This document shows positions 39,455 through 52,424 of a stretch of 64,000 nucleotides of DNA, piece by piece. Numbering within the stretch: the stretch's first letter is position 1; each line of letters begins with the position of its first letter. Position numbers and translations under genes: made by a program. This DNA comes from Zelopaecilomyces penicillatus (lineage: Eukaryota > Ascomycota > Sordariomycetes > Hypocreales > Pseudodiploosporaceae): positions 2,356,001-2,420,000 of the forward strand of contig VCCP01000005.1 of assembly GCA_005765155.1 (NCBI GenBank). Reading direction: 5' to 3'. The notes under the pieces were generated by a model. The model had not been told where the DNA came from. It ran no database searches and saw only the letters and a program-made list of their open reading frames with translations.

Positions 39455-40103
39455 TTTTATTTATTTATTTATTTTATTTATTTTATTTATTTTATTTATT
39501 TTATTTATTTTATTTATTTTATTTATTTTATTTATTTTATTTATTTTATTTATTTTATTTATTTTATTTATTTTATTTATTTTATTTATTTTATTTATTT
39601 TATTTATTTTATTTATTTTATTTATTTTATTTATTTTATTTATTTTATTTATTTTATTTATTTTATTTATTTTATTTATTTTATTTATTTTATTTATTTT
39701 ATTTATTTTATTTATTTTATTTATTTTATTTATTTTATTTATTTTATTTATTTTATTTATTTTATTTATTTTATTTATTTTATTTATTTTATTTATTTTA
39801 TTTATTTTATTTATTTTATTTATTTTATTTATTTTATTTATTTTATTTATTTTATTTATTTTATTTATTTTATTTATTTTATTTATTTTATTTATTTTAT
39901 TTATTTTATTTATTTTATTTATTTTATTTATTTTATTTATTTTATTTATTTTATTTATTTTATTTATTTTATTTATTTTATTTATTTTATTTATTTTATT
40001 TATTTTATTTATTTTATTTATTTTATTTATTTTATTTATTTTATTATTTATTTATTTATTTATTTTATTTATTTTATTTATTTTATTTATTTTATTTATT
40101 TTA
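39340..40103. repeat. (TTTTATTTA)n minisatellite inside RT of element B, about 85 units
   Basis: About 760 bp of the 9-bp unit TTTTATTTA with two short interruptions made of TTTA units (about 39,424-39,470 and near 40,045). The unit contains only T and A. In the RT frame on either flank it reads as Ile-Leu-Phe. The array lies exactly at the RT motif that normally reads P-I-L-F-V-x-K-K-D-G: upstream ends KVLILLILF and downstream continues ILKKDRN. Confidence 0.95.
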
Positions 40104-41318
40104 AAAAAGGATAGAAATCTATATTTATATATAGATTATTAGGATTTTAATAAGATAATAAATAAGAATTATTATACTTTATCTTTTATTTCTAAGATTC
40201 TTAATTATATTATAAAAGTAAAATAATTTAAAAAAATTAATATTAAAGATATATATTATTAAATCTAAATTAAAAAAGATAATAAATAAAAAATAATTTT
40301 TTATATTTAATATAATTATTATAAATATATAATAATACTTTTTAGATTAAATAATATATTTATAATATTTTAATATTATATATATAAAGCTTTAAAGGAA
40401 TTATTTAATATTATTTATATTATATATTTTAATAATATTTCTTTTTTTTTAAAATCTATAAAAAATATACTTTATATATAGATTAAGTTTTATAAAGGCT
40501 AAGAATAATATAATTCTATATAAATCTTAAAAAATATTATTTTTTATTAAAAAAAGATAAAGTTTTTAAGATATTTTTTTTTTATAAAAAGAATATTAAT
40601 AAACCTAAAAAGAATAATAATAATTATAAAATAAAAATAATTAAAAATATATAAAAATATATAGATTTTCTTAGGATTTTATAATATTTTATTATAGATT
40701 TATTTTTAAATATTTAAATATTTAAATATTATTAAATATATTATTTTAGGATAATATTAATAGAAAAAAGCTAAGGAATATATTTTTAAATAATAATAAA
40801 AGATAAGCTTTTTAATACCTTAAATAAATATTTTAAGAAATATCTTTATTAAAGTATTATAATTTATAATATTAAGTATTATTTAAAATAAATATTTTAA
40901 AATATATAATAATAGAAATAATATTATAATAAAATAATAAAAGTATTTAATATTTAATAATCTTTTAATCTAGAAAGTTTATTTTTATAAAAATAAATTA
41001 TAATATATATAATTAAGAAATATTTATTATAATATATTCCTTTTAATATTAATAAAAATATATTAATAAATTAATAAAATATATAGAAATTCTATTTAAT
41101 TATTAAAGTCTTTAAGGCTTTATAATATAATTAAAGCTATTAAAAAGATAAATATATTAATATATAGCCTTATTATTTTATAATTTTATTATAAAATATT
41201 ATTTTAATAAATTAAATCCAATAGATATACCTTTATAATAATTTAATTATTAAAATAAAAAAGCCTTAATTAATTTAAAATTATTATTATTATTATATAA
41301 TAAATTAATTAAATTAAT

Positions 41319-41516
41319 AATAAATATTTAATATATTAATAATAAATATTTAATATATTAATAATAAATATTTAATATATTAATAATAAATATTTAATAT
41401 ATTAATAATAAATATTTAATATATTAATAATAAATATTTAATATATTAATAATAAATATTTAATATATTAATAATAAATATTTAATATATTAATAATAAA
41501 TATTTAATATATTAAT
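41319..41516. repeat. 22-bp AT-only tandem repeat, nine copies
   Basis: Nine identical-looking units of aataaatatttaatatatta plus at, between the RNase H and integrase zinc-finger remnants of element B. A partial tenth unit follows. Confidence 0.95.
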
Positions 41517-44327
41517 AATAAATTATTAATATTAAAATACTTTTTAAATTAATAGATAAAAGTTATAATTAATTATAAATAAAATTTCCTATAATTAAAA
41601 ATAAAAATAATTATAAATAATAAAATTTTAATAAATATTAATATATTTAAATTATTTCTATAGCTTTTTATAAAAGCTTAATAATAAAATATTAAAATAA
41701 TAAAATAAAAAGAAAAGTTATTATTAAAAAAATAAAAGTAAAATTAAAGGGATTTAATTAATAAATATAAATAGGCTTATAAAATTAAAAAATTATATTT
41801 ATATCCTTAATAATTTATTATTAAGGAATAAGCTTTTATAGCTTTATTATAATAATCTAATAATATATTATTTTAGTATTAAATATATTATTAAGCTCTT
41901 ATAATAACAGTTTTATTAATATCTTATATATAAGGATATTAATAAATATATTATAAGCTATAGTATTTATAAGATATAATTATATAATATTATTAATTAT
42001 ATAAATATCTAAAATTATTATTAAAATTTAATAAACCTTAAAAAAAATCTTTATAAATTATATTATTAATTTATTAATAATTATTTATAAAAAAAAAAGT
42101 TAATATAATATTAATTGTTATTAATTAATTTATAAAATATTATTTATTTCTTTTTATAAATATTATAATTATTATATTAGAATTAATTAAATTATTTTAT
42201 TATAAGATAAAATTATATTTTAATATATTAAAAGATATTATATTTAATTAAAATTTAATTTTTATTAATAATCTTTAATTAAAATTATATTATTAATTAT
42301 ATATAAAATATTATCTTTTAATTATATTTTATTTATAAATTAATAAATAAATTAAATATATAAATTAGATTTTAAAGTATTATTTATAATACTTTATAAT
42401 AAAAAAATAAATAGCTTAATTAATTTTATTTTATATTATATAATTTATTTATAATTTAGCTATTTTTTTTATAATAGATCTCTTATTTAATAAGGCTTTC
42501 ATAAGCTATAATCTTATATTTTATATATAAAATAACCTTAATCTTAAAAGTAAATTATCTATTATAAAATATTATATATAAAGATTCTTAAAATTATAAA
42601 AGGATTTAATAATAAAATAAAAAAAAGTAATAAAAAAATTAACAAAGGCTATAATAAAATTTATTAATTATTTACTTTTAAAAGAGATAATATAATAATA
42701 TTAAATATAAAAAATCTTTATTTAAAAATAAAATAAAAATTATATTTAAGATTTATTAATCCTTTTTAAATTCTTTAATAAATTAATTTATAAATATATT
42801 ATTTAGCTTTATTAAATTAATATTTATAAATTTATAATATCTTTTATATATTATTATTAAAACCTTAAAAATAATATTAAGATTCTTTTAATAATAATCT
42901 TTTAATATTAGATTTAAAAGATAAAAGTAATTAAAAGATTAAAAAAATAAAAGAAAAGATTATTATTTAAAAAGAATTTTATTATTTAATAAAATAAAAG
43001 GATTAACCTTTTAAATATAATTAATAGATTTTAAAAAAGGATATAAATATCTTAAAACTTATTAAAATATTTAATAAAATATAAATAAAAATAAAGAATT
43101 TAATTAAAAAAACTATAAAGAAAATAAGAGATTATATTAAAAATATATTATAAAATTAATAAAAATTCTTAAATAAAATAAATTATTATTCTAAAATAAT
43201 AAGAAAATATTAAAATATTATCTAAATTAAAAAAAAAATATCTAGAAACTTAATCTTTATAATAATATTCTTAAATATAATTTTATTATTATTAATTAAA
43301 ATTAAAATTTTATTTATAATAATAAATAAAACTAATTATTAAATAATATATCCCTTATTATTAATATAAAGCTTTAAACCCTGATTATTATATTATTTAA
43401 TTATTTTTTTATAATATTTAATTTATACCTTTTAATATATAGTTCCTATTAGTTATTATTAAATATTAATAAATAATTATTAATAAAAATAAGAAAATAT
43501 TTATAAAAATAAATATATTATCTATTAATTTATAGTTTTCTTTTAATTAAAGGTTTTAATAAATAATCTTTAGCTTAATATATTTAAATTAAATAATCTG
43601 TATAATTTTTTTAGTTTTAATTAATTTAAACTCTTATTAATAAGCTATCTTAATAATCTTAAAAGCTAAATAAATATTAATAAAAAGGCTAATAATATTC
43701 TATTATTTCTTTATAGAAAAAATATCTTATTTAATTATTATAAGATAAAAATAATTAAGTTTATATAAAAAATTAAGAATTTAAATTAATTCTTTAATAT
43801 TATTAATTATTAATATTAAAGGATTAAAATTAAATATTAATAATACTTTTAAAATTAAAAAACAATTATAAATTTATAGATTATAATTATTATTATATTT
43901 AATATAATTAATATAATAAATTAATAAAACATAGATAAAACTATACTTAATTATTATAAATTTATAGGGTTATTATTTTTCATTTATTAATTTTATATTT
44001 TTCTAAATTATAAATCTTAAGTAATAGCTATATTAATACTATTTAATAATAAGAGTATTAAACTTTCTATAATATTTTTATATAATAATTATTAAAATTT
44101 TAATAGCTTTTTTATTAATTATAATAATTATTTAATAATTTATTTAAGAGATTAATATATAATAATTAAAAAATAAAAAGATTAAATATAAAAGATAATA
44201 TATTAAGGAATATTTAAAGAAATAGAAAAATAAATATCTTAAAATATAAGAATTTCTAAGTATATATATTAAAATTAAAAAACTATATAATATAAATTAA
44301 AAAAAAAGAATATATAAATATTAGGGT

Positions 44328-44522
44328 AATACTTCATAAAAGTAAAGGATAGTTATAATATTATTATAAAGTATAATATATAATATATAATTACAATCTT
44401 TATTTATAGTATTATAAGCTATTTATCTAGAATATATAGAAATAAATATAAGCTTTAGTATTAATATAATTATTAAAATTATTAGTTCTTATCTGCTTAT
44501 TATAAATCCTAAATTAAAATCT
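44328..44522 (+). repeat. 3' LTR of element B (family 2, best preserved)
   Basis: Begins tattagggtaatacttcata after an A/G-rich run that could be a decayed polypurine tract (about 44,300-44,311). It ends near cttattataaatcctaaatt, so the termini TATTAGGG and TCCTAAAT are near inverted repeats. It keeps several C and G lost from the 5' copy. Confidence 0.65.
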
Positions 44523-45604
44523 TTTTAAAATAATATTCTTTATAAAATAATTAAAAAGGATTTATATATATTATTTTAATATAAAATAAATAAATTATAT
44601 TATTATAAATACTTTTAATAAAAAGATTTATATTTCTTAAAATAATATTAATTTTAATTAAAATTATATTTAATTCTCTATATAATATTTTAAAATTAGA
44701 ATTAAATTTAATAAATATTTAGATTTTTTATTTATTAAATTATAAATATATAATAATTTATTATAATTATATATTTATTTTATTATATTATATTTCTAGT
44801 TTTATTTTTTTATAATAAACTAGTATTAAAAGGGCTTAAATAATAACTAATACTTTTATTATTAATATAATATATACTATCTATTATATAAGTAAATAAA
44901 AGGGTATATATTAATAATATTATTAGTATTATTTATATAATTATTTACAAAGCTTTTAGCTTAATATTAAGCTATAATTTAGGCTTTAATTTAAGCTTAT
45001 AATAATTTAAATTCTTTATTTAAATAATAGTTATAATTATTTATTTAATAGATTTATAAAAGATATTATATTTAATATATTTAATATTATATTATTTAAT
45101 TATATTATTTATTTATAAGAATATATTTAATATTTTAATTATATTTTTAAATTTAATTTTAAAATATATAATTCTTTTTAATAAAAAAAGAAAATAAATT
45201 TATTTAATAATAATAATATAATCTTATAATATAATAATAATAAAGCTATTTATAATAATACCTTAAAAAGAGTATAATTAATATTATATATATCCTTATT
45301 AATATTATATAATATAATAGATTTCTTTTATATATTTTTATTTAAAAGGATTTTAATTAATTCTTTTTAATAATTATTAATAATATCATTTAATTTAATT
45401 AAAAGATATAAATTATATTATTAACTTTTTTATTAATATTCTTTTATTATTAATATAACTTTATATAGAAAATTTATTAATAATTATTTATTTTTAAATA
45501 ATTATCTTAATAATAAATATTTTATTAATAGATTAAATTATTAAATATAATAAACAAAATTTCAAATATATTAAATCAATTAAAAACTTTTAAAATAATA
45601 ATTA

Positions 45605-45800
45605 TATTAAAATAAGAGTTTTATAATTATTATAAATAATAACTATTATTTATTATATATTAAAAAGATTATTTAATTTCTTTCTTTAATTTAATAATTA
45701 AATAAATTAATTAAAAGAATAAAGAAATAAAAAAATAAAAAATCTAATAATTTAATATAAATAATTATAATATTATAATTTATATAATAACTTTTATTAA
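45605..45800 (+). repeat. Dispersed repeat family 1, copy 4
   Basis: Shares ttataattattataaataat and ttaattaaaagaataaagaa in the same order as the reverse strand of the copy at 36,540-36,715. Confidence 0.5.
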
Positions 45801-47079
45801 TTATAATTTAATAGATCTTATATTAAACTTATTATTAAATATTCTTATAAAGCCTTTATAATTATTAAAATTAAACTTATAAAAATTATTATAAAAGGTT
45901 TTATATTATAAATTTATATTATAATAATAATACTTATATAATAATTTAAAGGCTTTTAAATATAATTTAATTTAACTTATAAAGATTCAAAGATATTAAA
46001 AATAATTAATATAAAATAGAAAAAGTAATATTATTTATTAATTATAATTAAATATAATATTTATAATAGATTTTCTTTTATAAATTTAAATAGATTTAAG
46101 ATAATTAATTATAATATTTTATAAAGCTTTATTTTAAATTTATTAATTAAAAAGATTAATAAATATATTAAAGAATTATTATATTATTATTAGTTTAATT
46201 AAACAATATACTTTTATATAAAGCTTTTATAAAATTAATTAATAATTTAAATAATTAATTATATTTAATATAATTAATTATATTTAATATAATTAATAAA
46301 CCTATAAATCTTTAATTTTATTATTTTATATTAATAATTTATAAATCTATAAATAAGTTATATTATAAATTATAAATATAATATTTTATTTTATTTATTT
46401 AATATATTTTATAATTATTAATTAATAAAACATTAGATTTAATTAATAAAAGAAAAGATTAAAATATCTAATATAAAGAGATTAAATATAATAAAATAAA
46501 ATTCTTTTTAGAATTTAAAATAATTATCTTTTTAGCTTATAATTTATTATTATTTTTAAAATTAAATTAATTAAAGCTAATAATTAAAATAATAAAAGAA
46601 AGATATAATAAATATTTAAATAAAAATTTAGAAAAACAAAGATAATTATATTATATAATTAATAAATAAGAAAAGTAATATTAAAAAAATATTTAATTAT
46701 TTTATATATATACAATTATATTGATATTATTTAAAATTATTAGATATTTTAAATAAAAAAAAAGAGAATTTTAATAAATAAATATTGAATTTTTATTTTA
46801 GTTTAATATAATAAATTAAGTTATTAATATATTTTAGGTTATATATTAAGTCCTATAATAAATTAATTTAATATATAATTATAAGTTTAATTATAAGATT
46901 ATAATAAATTAGATTATTATTTAAAATATTTATTTATTTTAATATCTTATTTTTATAAAGAATAATAAATTAATTTATTAATTAATTATTAAATAAAACT
47001 ATATTATTTAATATAATTTATTTATTATTATAATAAAAGATAAAAAAATATATAAATACTTTAAGTTTATTATTTAATT

Positions 47080-47260
47080 ATATATAAGCCTTTAAAAGCC
47101 TTATAAATATAATAATCTTTTTTTATTTTAAAGGAATATAATCCTAAAATTATATATAAATTATAAAAACTTTAAGAAGATTATAAAAAAGAATTATAAT
47201 ATTTTAATATCTTATTATAAAAATTATAAAAACTTTTTTAAAAAGGTTTTTAAAAGATTT
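47080..47260 (+). pseudogene. Gypsy RT fingers fragment
   Basis: Plus-strand text KPYKYNNLFLF, then RNIILKLYINYKNFKKIIKK, matches the order SKSPAGAPILFV, then KKDGSLRLCVDYRGLNKITIKN, of gypsy RT after C-to-T and G-to-A decay. Only this part of the domain is convincing. The fragment probably belongs to the element ending in the repeat at 48,480-48,640. Confidence 0.5.
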
Positions 47261-48479
47261 ATTAAAATAAAAATAATAATTATATTATAATTTATTTAAA
47301 TATTAATATATATATTTAAATATATTATAAATAGATAGTAATTTTTATAAAATAAATATTAATAAATAAAACTAAAATTAAATATTTTAAAAACTATAAT
47401 ATAAAACCTAAATTAAATATAATTATATTTAATTATATTTAATAATAAATAATAATAAATCTTAAATAATATTAAAAATATAATTTAAGTATTTAAGTAT
47501 TTAATTATTTTTTATTATATAAATAAATAATAATTATATAAAGTAATTTATTAAATAATATAGCTTTTTATATTTTTTTTATATTAAATTATATTCTTTT
47601 TTTATATATATTTTTAAAAAGGCTTTTATAAATCTTTATTATTAAATATTTTATTAATATTAATAATATTATTTTTAATATACTTTATAATAAGATTAAA
47701 AGTCATTTAAATTAATATTAAATATAAATAAAAATATTCTTTTATTAAAAAATAAAAGAATTATATATAATCTTAATAAGATTATATTCTTTATAAAAAA
47801 ATAATAAAATTAAACTTAAATTAATATTTTATTTTAATATTATTAAAGATTTAATAAAGATTTTATAGTATATTAATTAAAGTATATAATATTATTTATT
47901 AAATAAATAATTCTTAAAATCCTTTTAATACTTTATTAATATATAAATAACTTATTTAAAATAATTAATTAAATCTTAAATATTATCTTATATAATGATA
48001 ATAAGCTTAAATTATAATATAAATATAAAAAAAATTTAATTAATTATTTATTATATTATTTAGATTATTTAATAAAAGTATTAATATAATAATAATATAC
48101 CTTAATAAAGTTTATAGATTTTATTTTATCAATTTATTTCTATTAATTAATATAAAGATTTAAAAATAATATATATATTATCAGGTTTATATTAAAATTA
48201 TATTTATTTAATTATATTATATTTTAATAATGTAAATAAAAATATAAGACTTTTATTAATTTTTTATTTTTATTAATAATAAGATATAATTAAAGATATT
48301 AAAAAATATTAAAATTAAAATAATAAAACAAAATTATATCTTATTAATTTTTATAAATACTTTTATAATTAAATTAAATTTATTATAATATTAATAAAAG
48401 ATTTAAATATTTAATATATAATAATATTAAATAATTATTATAATAATAAAAAGATAATTATAATAAATATTATAAACTA

Positions 48480-48640
48480 TAAGCTTTATATATAAAATAA
48501 TATATAACTCTTAAATATATATAACTCTTAATATATATTAATTCTTAGCTTATTTCTGTTATTATAATATTAATAAAATAAATAATAATTATTTATATCT
48601 TATTTAATTATTATAAATTAAATCTATTATTAAATAAATA
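48480..48640 (+). repeat. Dispersed repeat family 3, copy 1 (LTR-like)
   Basis: Shares tatcttatttaattattata followed by aattaaatctattatta, and an upstream ttcttagctta, with 55,295-55,460 in the same orientation. It is likely an LTR of the element C family. Confidence 0.5.
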
Positions 48641-48850
48641 ATATAATAAAAATTAAAAATTTATTAATAATTATTTAAAATTAAATTAAATTAAATAATT
48701 AAGAAGATATATATTTATTAAATTATAAATTAAATTATAAGAATTAAGATTAAATTATATTTAAAATTCTAAATTATTTCTTTAAATTATAATCTTATTA
48801 TTATTATATATAATAATAAAAGATAGTATTATATTATTATATTATTATAT

Positions 48851-49290
48851 TATGTCCTATATATACCTTGAATCTTTACTATATCCTCTATTCTTCTATC
48901 TTTTCTAGCATGTCATTACTATAGCAGTTATTATTTTAAACCTCCATCCTCGTGATATTCAACTTACCTCGTAGCCTTTGTTGATGGCCTAACTACATTC
49001 TTGCCAACCAGATGTCTGCTTGTGGTCTTCTTACTTCAAAAATTCGTCTGTCTGTTAAGAGGATTTTGCACCCTGGCACCTGTGTCGTTTAAATTTATCC
49101 CAACATCGATCTCACGTCTTTGCTGGAAAGAGCATCTTTCTGAATCGTCAAGTTCCGTGATGCACCCGGACCCTTTAACTTGATGTACGTCTAATTCCAA
49201 TAACCTGTGTTAAGCGCCTTCTCTCGACGTGCGACAAAACGAAACGTCGGACAAGGCCACGCAGCATTCGTCCCAGGCACGTATGCACTC
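48851..49290 (+). promoter_or_regulatory. Promoter and 5' leader region of the YND1-type gene
   Basis: About 440 bp of normal composition between the AT-rich block and the YND1 ATG. It has pyrimidine-rich tracts near 48,885-48,905, common upstream of fungal transcription starts. A 60-residue frame at 49,001-49,183 matches no family and is taken as chance. Confidence 0.4.
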
Positions 49291-51401
49291 ATGGGGAAGC
49301 ATTGTACGTCAAGTTTAAGAAATTAGGACTGATAACAGCATACGTTGCTTTTTGCTAACACCTTGTGGTTGCAGCGCAATATGGCGTTATTCTCGATGCT
49401 GGTTCCTCAGGGACCCGCCTGTATATTTACAAATGGAAAGACCCCAATCAAGCCCTTAAACATGCTTCCGAGGTTGAAACACATAATCTACCGAAGTTAA
49501 TGATTTCCAAGAGCAAGAAAATACACCCCGGTGTAACCTCCTATGCAAAAAATGTGAAGTCTGTTGGTCCCGATTATCTCAAGTCACTGATTGATATGGC
49601 TATCGAGGCAATCCCTGCCTCCAAAATTGCGAAGACGCCCATCTTTCTCCTGGCCACGGCTGGTGTTCGCTTTCTACCCAAGAATGAACAGAATGCCCTC
49701 CTCAAGAGCATCTGCGTCTACCTTCAAAGTAATTTCGACTTTTATCTCCCAGATTGCGCCACACATATTCAGGTGATATCTGGAGAAACGGAAGGCATTT
49801 TTGGCTGGATTGCTGCCAATTACTTGCTGGGAAGTTTCGATAGATTCCAAGATCATGCGCACGGGAAGGGCCATCGTACCTATGGATTCCTAGATATGGG
49901 GGGTGCGTCTGCACAAATTGCCTTCGCACCAAATGTTACCGAGGCTGCTACGCATGCAAACGACCTTAAACTGGTTCGTATGCGGCACCTAGACGGCTCT
50001 CCTGTGGAATATAGGGTCTTTTCGGCCACATGGCTTGGCTTTGGTGCCAACAAGGCACGCTCTCGCTACATTCAACGCCTCCGAGAACACTATGGAGGAA
50101 TGGATATCGAAATCCCTGATCCTTGCTTGCCCAAGGGGTTACGGACTTCACTTGCGGGTGAGCCAGTTGCAGGTCATACTTCAACTCATTATGCTCGTAA
50201 CTTAGTTGGGACCGGCGTATTCAGTGAGTGCTTACGAACAACGCGCCCCTTGCTCGGGAAGGACAAACCCTGCAATCGTCAGCCTTGCCTGCTTAATGGG
50301 GAACATGCTCCCGCGATTGATTTCGATGTTAATCATTTTATTGGAGTCTCTGAATACTGGCATACCACACATGGCGTTTTTGGTAATGAGGAGAAATCCT
50401 TCGACCTCGCATCTTACGAAGCATCAGTTATGAGCTTCTGCAACGGAGATTGGGCTTCCATTGAGAATAGCATGATGACAAGTAGGAAAATAACCGGACA
50501 TAGGGCCAAACATGCTCGAGAAGCTTGTTTTAAAGCGTCGTGGCTTATCAATATCTTGTATGAGGGCATAGGCATTCCGCAAGTCAACCTAGATGACAAT
50601 GCCCGCAGCGGATCTAATGCAACCAAAGCTTTAGTCCAGAATGTTGAAGAAAAAGGATATTTGAACCCCTTTCAGCCAGTGAATACAATTAACGGGGTTG
50701 AGGTCAGCTGGACCCTGGGCAGGATGGTACTCTATGCTGCTGGACAGGTGCCCCCTAAAGGCACGCCAATGCCCGTTGGGTTCGGAAGCAATGTTCAATC
50801 AGGAACACCCAATGATTTTGAGCTCTCTGGGTCCTTCCCGTTACTACCAAATGCTAATACGAACAACGATGATACCAACAATCCATCCGTATTGCAAATT
50901 ATCTCCGGCCTGATGTTGCTACTATTGTTTGTCGTTATTTGGTATCTTCTCCGAAAACCAGAGTGTAGGAGGTTAGCCAGCCTTGCCCGCCGTCGGCGAA
51001 GATCTGATTGTGGCCGCAAATATTACGGAAATTTCTCGCTGGCCAGACTATTTAGGGGTCGAATGTCGATATCATATGACCGAGTGATGGAAGAGGGAGA
51101 GGCCAATGAGCTTGAGTTGAATGTTTTGGACTCAGATGAGAATGATTTCGCTGACGGTGCCGATGGCCCGACTGTTTACAAGGCCAGGAGTCTAGCGACA
51201 CCCAAGTTAAAATTCAGCTTGGAACGGTTCGATGACTTACGACCGCCATCGGTGATCGATAGGCACGGTCTCGTTGTGAGGACAGAAAGCTACGAAAGGC
51301 TTGCACCAACAGCCCAGATGTTGAATGCAGGGCGACGTAGCCGAGCTGGAAGTCCAACCCGGCTGAAAAGCTCAGTCATAGCGCCTCTTGCTATGGCTTA
51401 G
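49291..51401 (+). CDS. YND1: Golgi apyrase (Ynd1-type, GDA1/CD39 family)
   Basis: Two exons, 49,291-49,303 and 49,375-51,401, with a 71-bp GT...AG intron and a CTAAC branch site. The join gives 679 residues starting MGKHSQYGVILDAGSSGTR. This start is preferred to the later in-frame ATG at 49,365, which lies inside the intron. Apyrase conserved regions are present: DAGSSGTR (residues 12-19), LATAGVR (97-103), SGETEGIFGW (140-149), GFLDMGGASAQ (175-185) and NGVEVSWTLGRM near 444-455. A single transmembrane segment lies at about 510-530, followed by a basic, Ser-rich cytosolic tail of about 150 residues. In yeast Ynd1 has this layout; it hydrolyses nucleoside di- and triphosphates in the Golgi lumen, removing GDP/UDP inhibitors of glycosyltransferases. 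It converges on the OPI10/Hikeshi gene. Confidence 0.94.
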
Positions 51402-51620
51402 ACGCACATGTTGCCTACGCAGAAGTTTACAAGCGGGACCTTTCCATCACAATTTACCAAAATACATACTAAAGGCTGGCGAGAATTGTACAATTAGACA
51501 CACAAAGTTGAAAAATGTGCTGGAAGAGACGTCGCTTGAAGGCTTGGTAAGCATCTACCTGCTCCAGGTAATTAAGTTGACCAATTCTTGGAAAGTAGGG
51601 GGCTTCTTTTAAAAGTATTA
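51402..51620 (+). other. 3' untranslated region of the YND1-type gene
   Basis: About 220 bp of balanced composition after the stop. A 74-residue frame overlapping the stop codon (51,388-51,612) shows no known domain and is disregarded. Confidence 0.5.
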
Positions 51621-52424
51621 CTATTATAATATAGAATATTATAATATTTACTATATATGTTTTACTATCTATTTTCCTAATAAATTAGTATATATATATT
51701 ATAAGTATTATTTTGCTTGATATAATTATATATGTTATTTAATATAATATAGAGTAAAATCTATATTAATCAAGCTATATTCTATACTATTATTATACTA
51801 TGATTAATTTAAGTATGGTCATGTTTAACTTGACTGTCTATAATCAAGCTATTATCTGCACTATTATCTACACTTTAGTCTCTAACTTAGTACATTAAGG
51901 TATATATAGGAAGGGGGGTTAAAGGGGTATAGCGCGAATAGTATCACTCTAGTGTTTGGTAAATAATGCGATAAGTGGATTGTCTAGACTGATTGAACAG
52001 CGAGCGTTTCATAAAGTTAAGAGTATGATGTGACAGGACTCGCTCATGTAGTGAGAATATCTTGGATAGCTGCGAGGTAGTTGTGTACCAACTAACAACG
52101 ACAAAGCAGTTCACAGTGGCACATAGCGCTTCAGCACTAATGTTATCCGTTATGAGACAATGGAAGCTCAAGTAGCCAAGTTGGGGTTTGTGAGTGGGTC
52201 TGTTATGTCAAACAGAGCAAACAGAGCGCAAGCACTCGGGGTAGGAGACTGTCCGTAGAGGGCGTTGCCGTGTTTTGAAAGCCCTCTGATTGAAGATTAG
52301 AGTTCATGCATAAGCATCTATAAATGAATTACAGATGTGCCTTCTTTAACCAATACTCAACGCTTGCCTAGTTGGCGAAAGATAGTGTAACTTGAGCTCC
52401 AGAAGGTGTTTGATGATTTGCCGC
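51620..52424. other. Intergenic region between YND1 and OPI10/Hikeshi with a TE-like patch
   Basis: 51,620-51,900 is AT-rich with recurrent tcaagct/agcttga words in both orientations. At 51,905-51,950 a sharper GC patch (aggaaggggggttaaagggg, then tatagcgcgaatagtatcac) resembles a transposon end, but no partner end is seen. A 75-residue minus-strand frame at 51,944-52,171 shows no known domain. The remainder to 52,424 is normal-GC sequence holding the 3' end of the OPI10/Hikeshi gene. Confidence 0.4.

Larger units (their letters stand above)
37236..44327 (+). pseudogene. Element B: heavily RIP-mutated Ty3/gypsy internal region
   Basis: Several Pol segments can be read on the plus strand. A protease-like segment lies near 38,640-38,830 (NLINKEFIRKN, then YNLKKERNLILF). 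RT fingers lie at 39,181-39,339 (IYPFL, KELKEL, YLKRNIKLNRIY, in a frame reaching FIKVLILLILF). RT resumes at 40,098 with ILKKDRNLYLYIDY, then FKKINIKDIYY and YFNNI at 40,425-40,439, where YLDDI is expected. Both catalytic Asp codons have become Asn by G-to-A change. The thumb/RNase H part follows to about 41,250. An integrase HHCC remnant lies at about 41,872-41,975 (KDINKYIISYSIYK). The RT is split by a long minisatellite. No segment is functional. Confidence 0.8.
44523..48850. repeat. AT-rich block with nested gypsy fragments
   Basis: Contains a family 1 copy (about 45,605-45,800) and a segment at 46,565-46,910 resembling the tail of element C (59,300-59,690). It also has a gypsy RT fingers fragment near 47,080-47,240 reading KPYKYNNLFLF and LKLYINYKNFKK, followed by a family 3 repeat at 48,480-48,640. 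The order differs from element C, so at least two truncated elements are juxtaposed. No intact gene is present. Confidence 0.55.

Noticed and set aside
9600..48850. AT-rich blocks as mitochondrial DNA
   Set aside because: They flank nuclear genes with spliceosomal introns, contain decayed nuclear retroelements, and show no mitochondrial genes.
49365..51401. Apyrase starting at the ATG at 49,365
   Set aside because: That ATG lies within the intron. Splicing from 49,291 gives MGKHSQYGVILDAGSS, the usual N-terminus.
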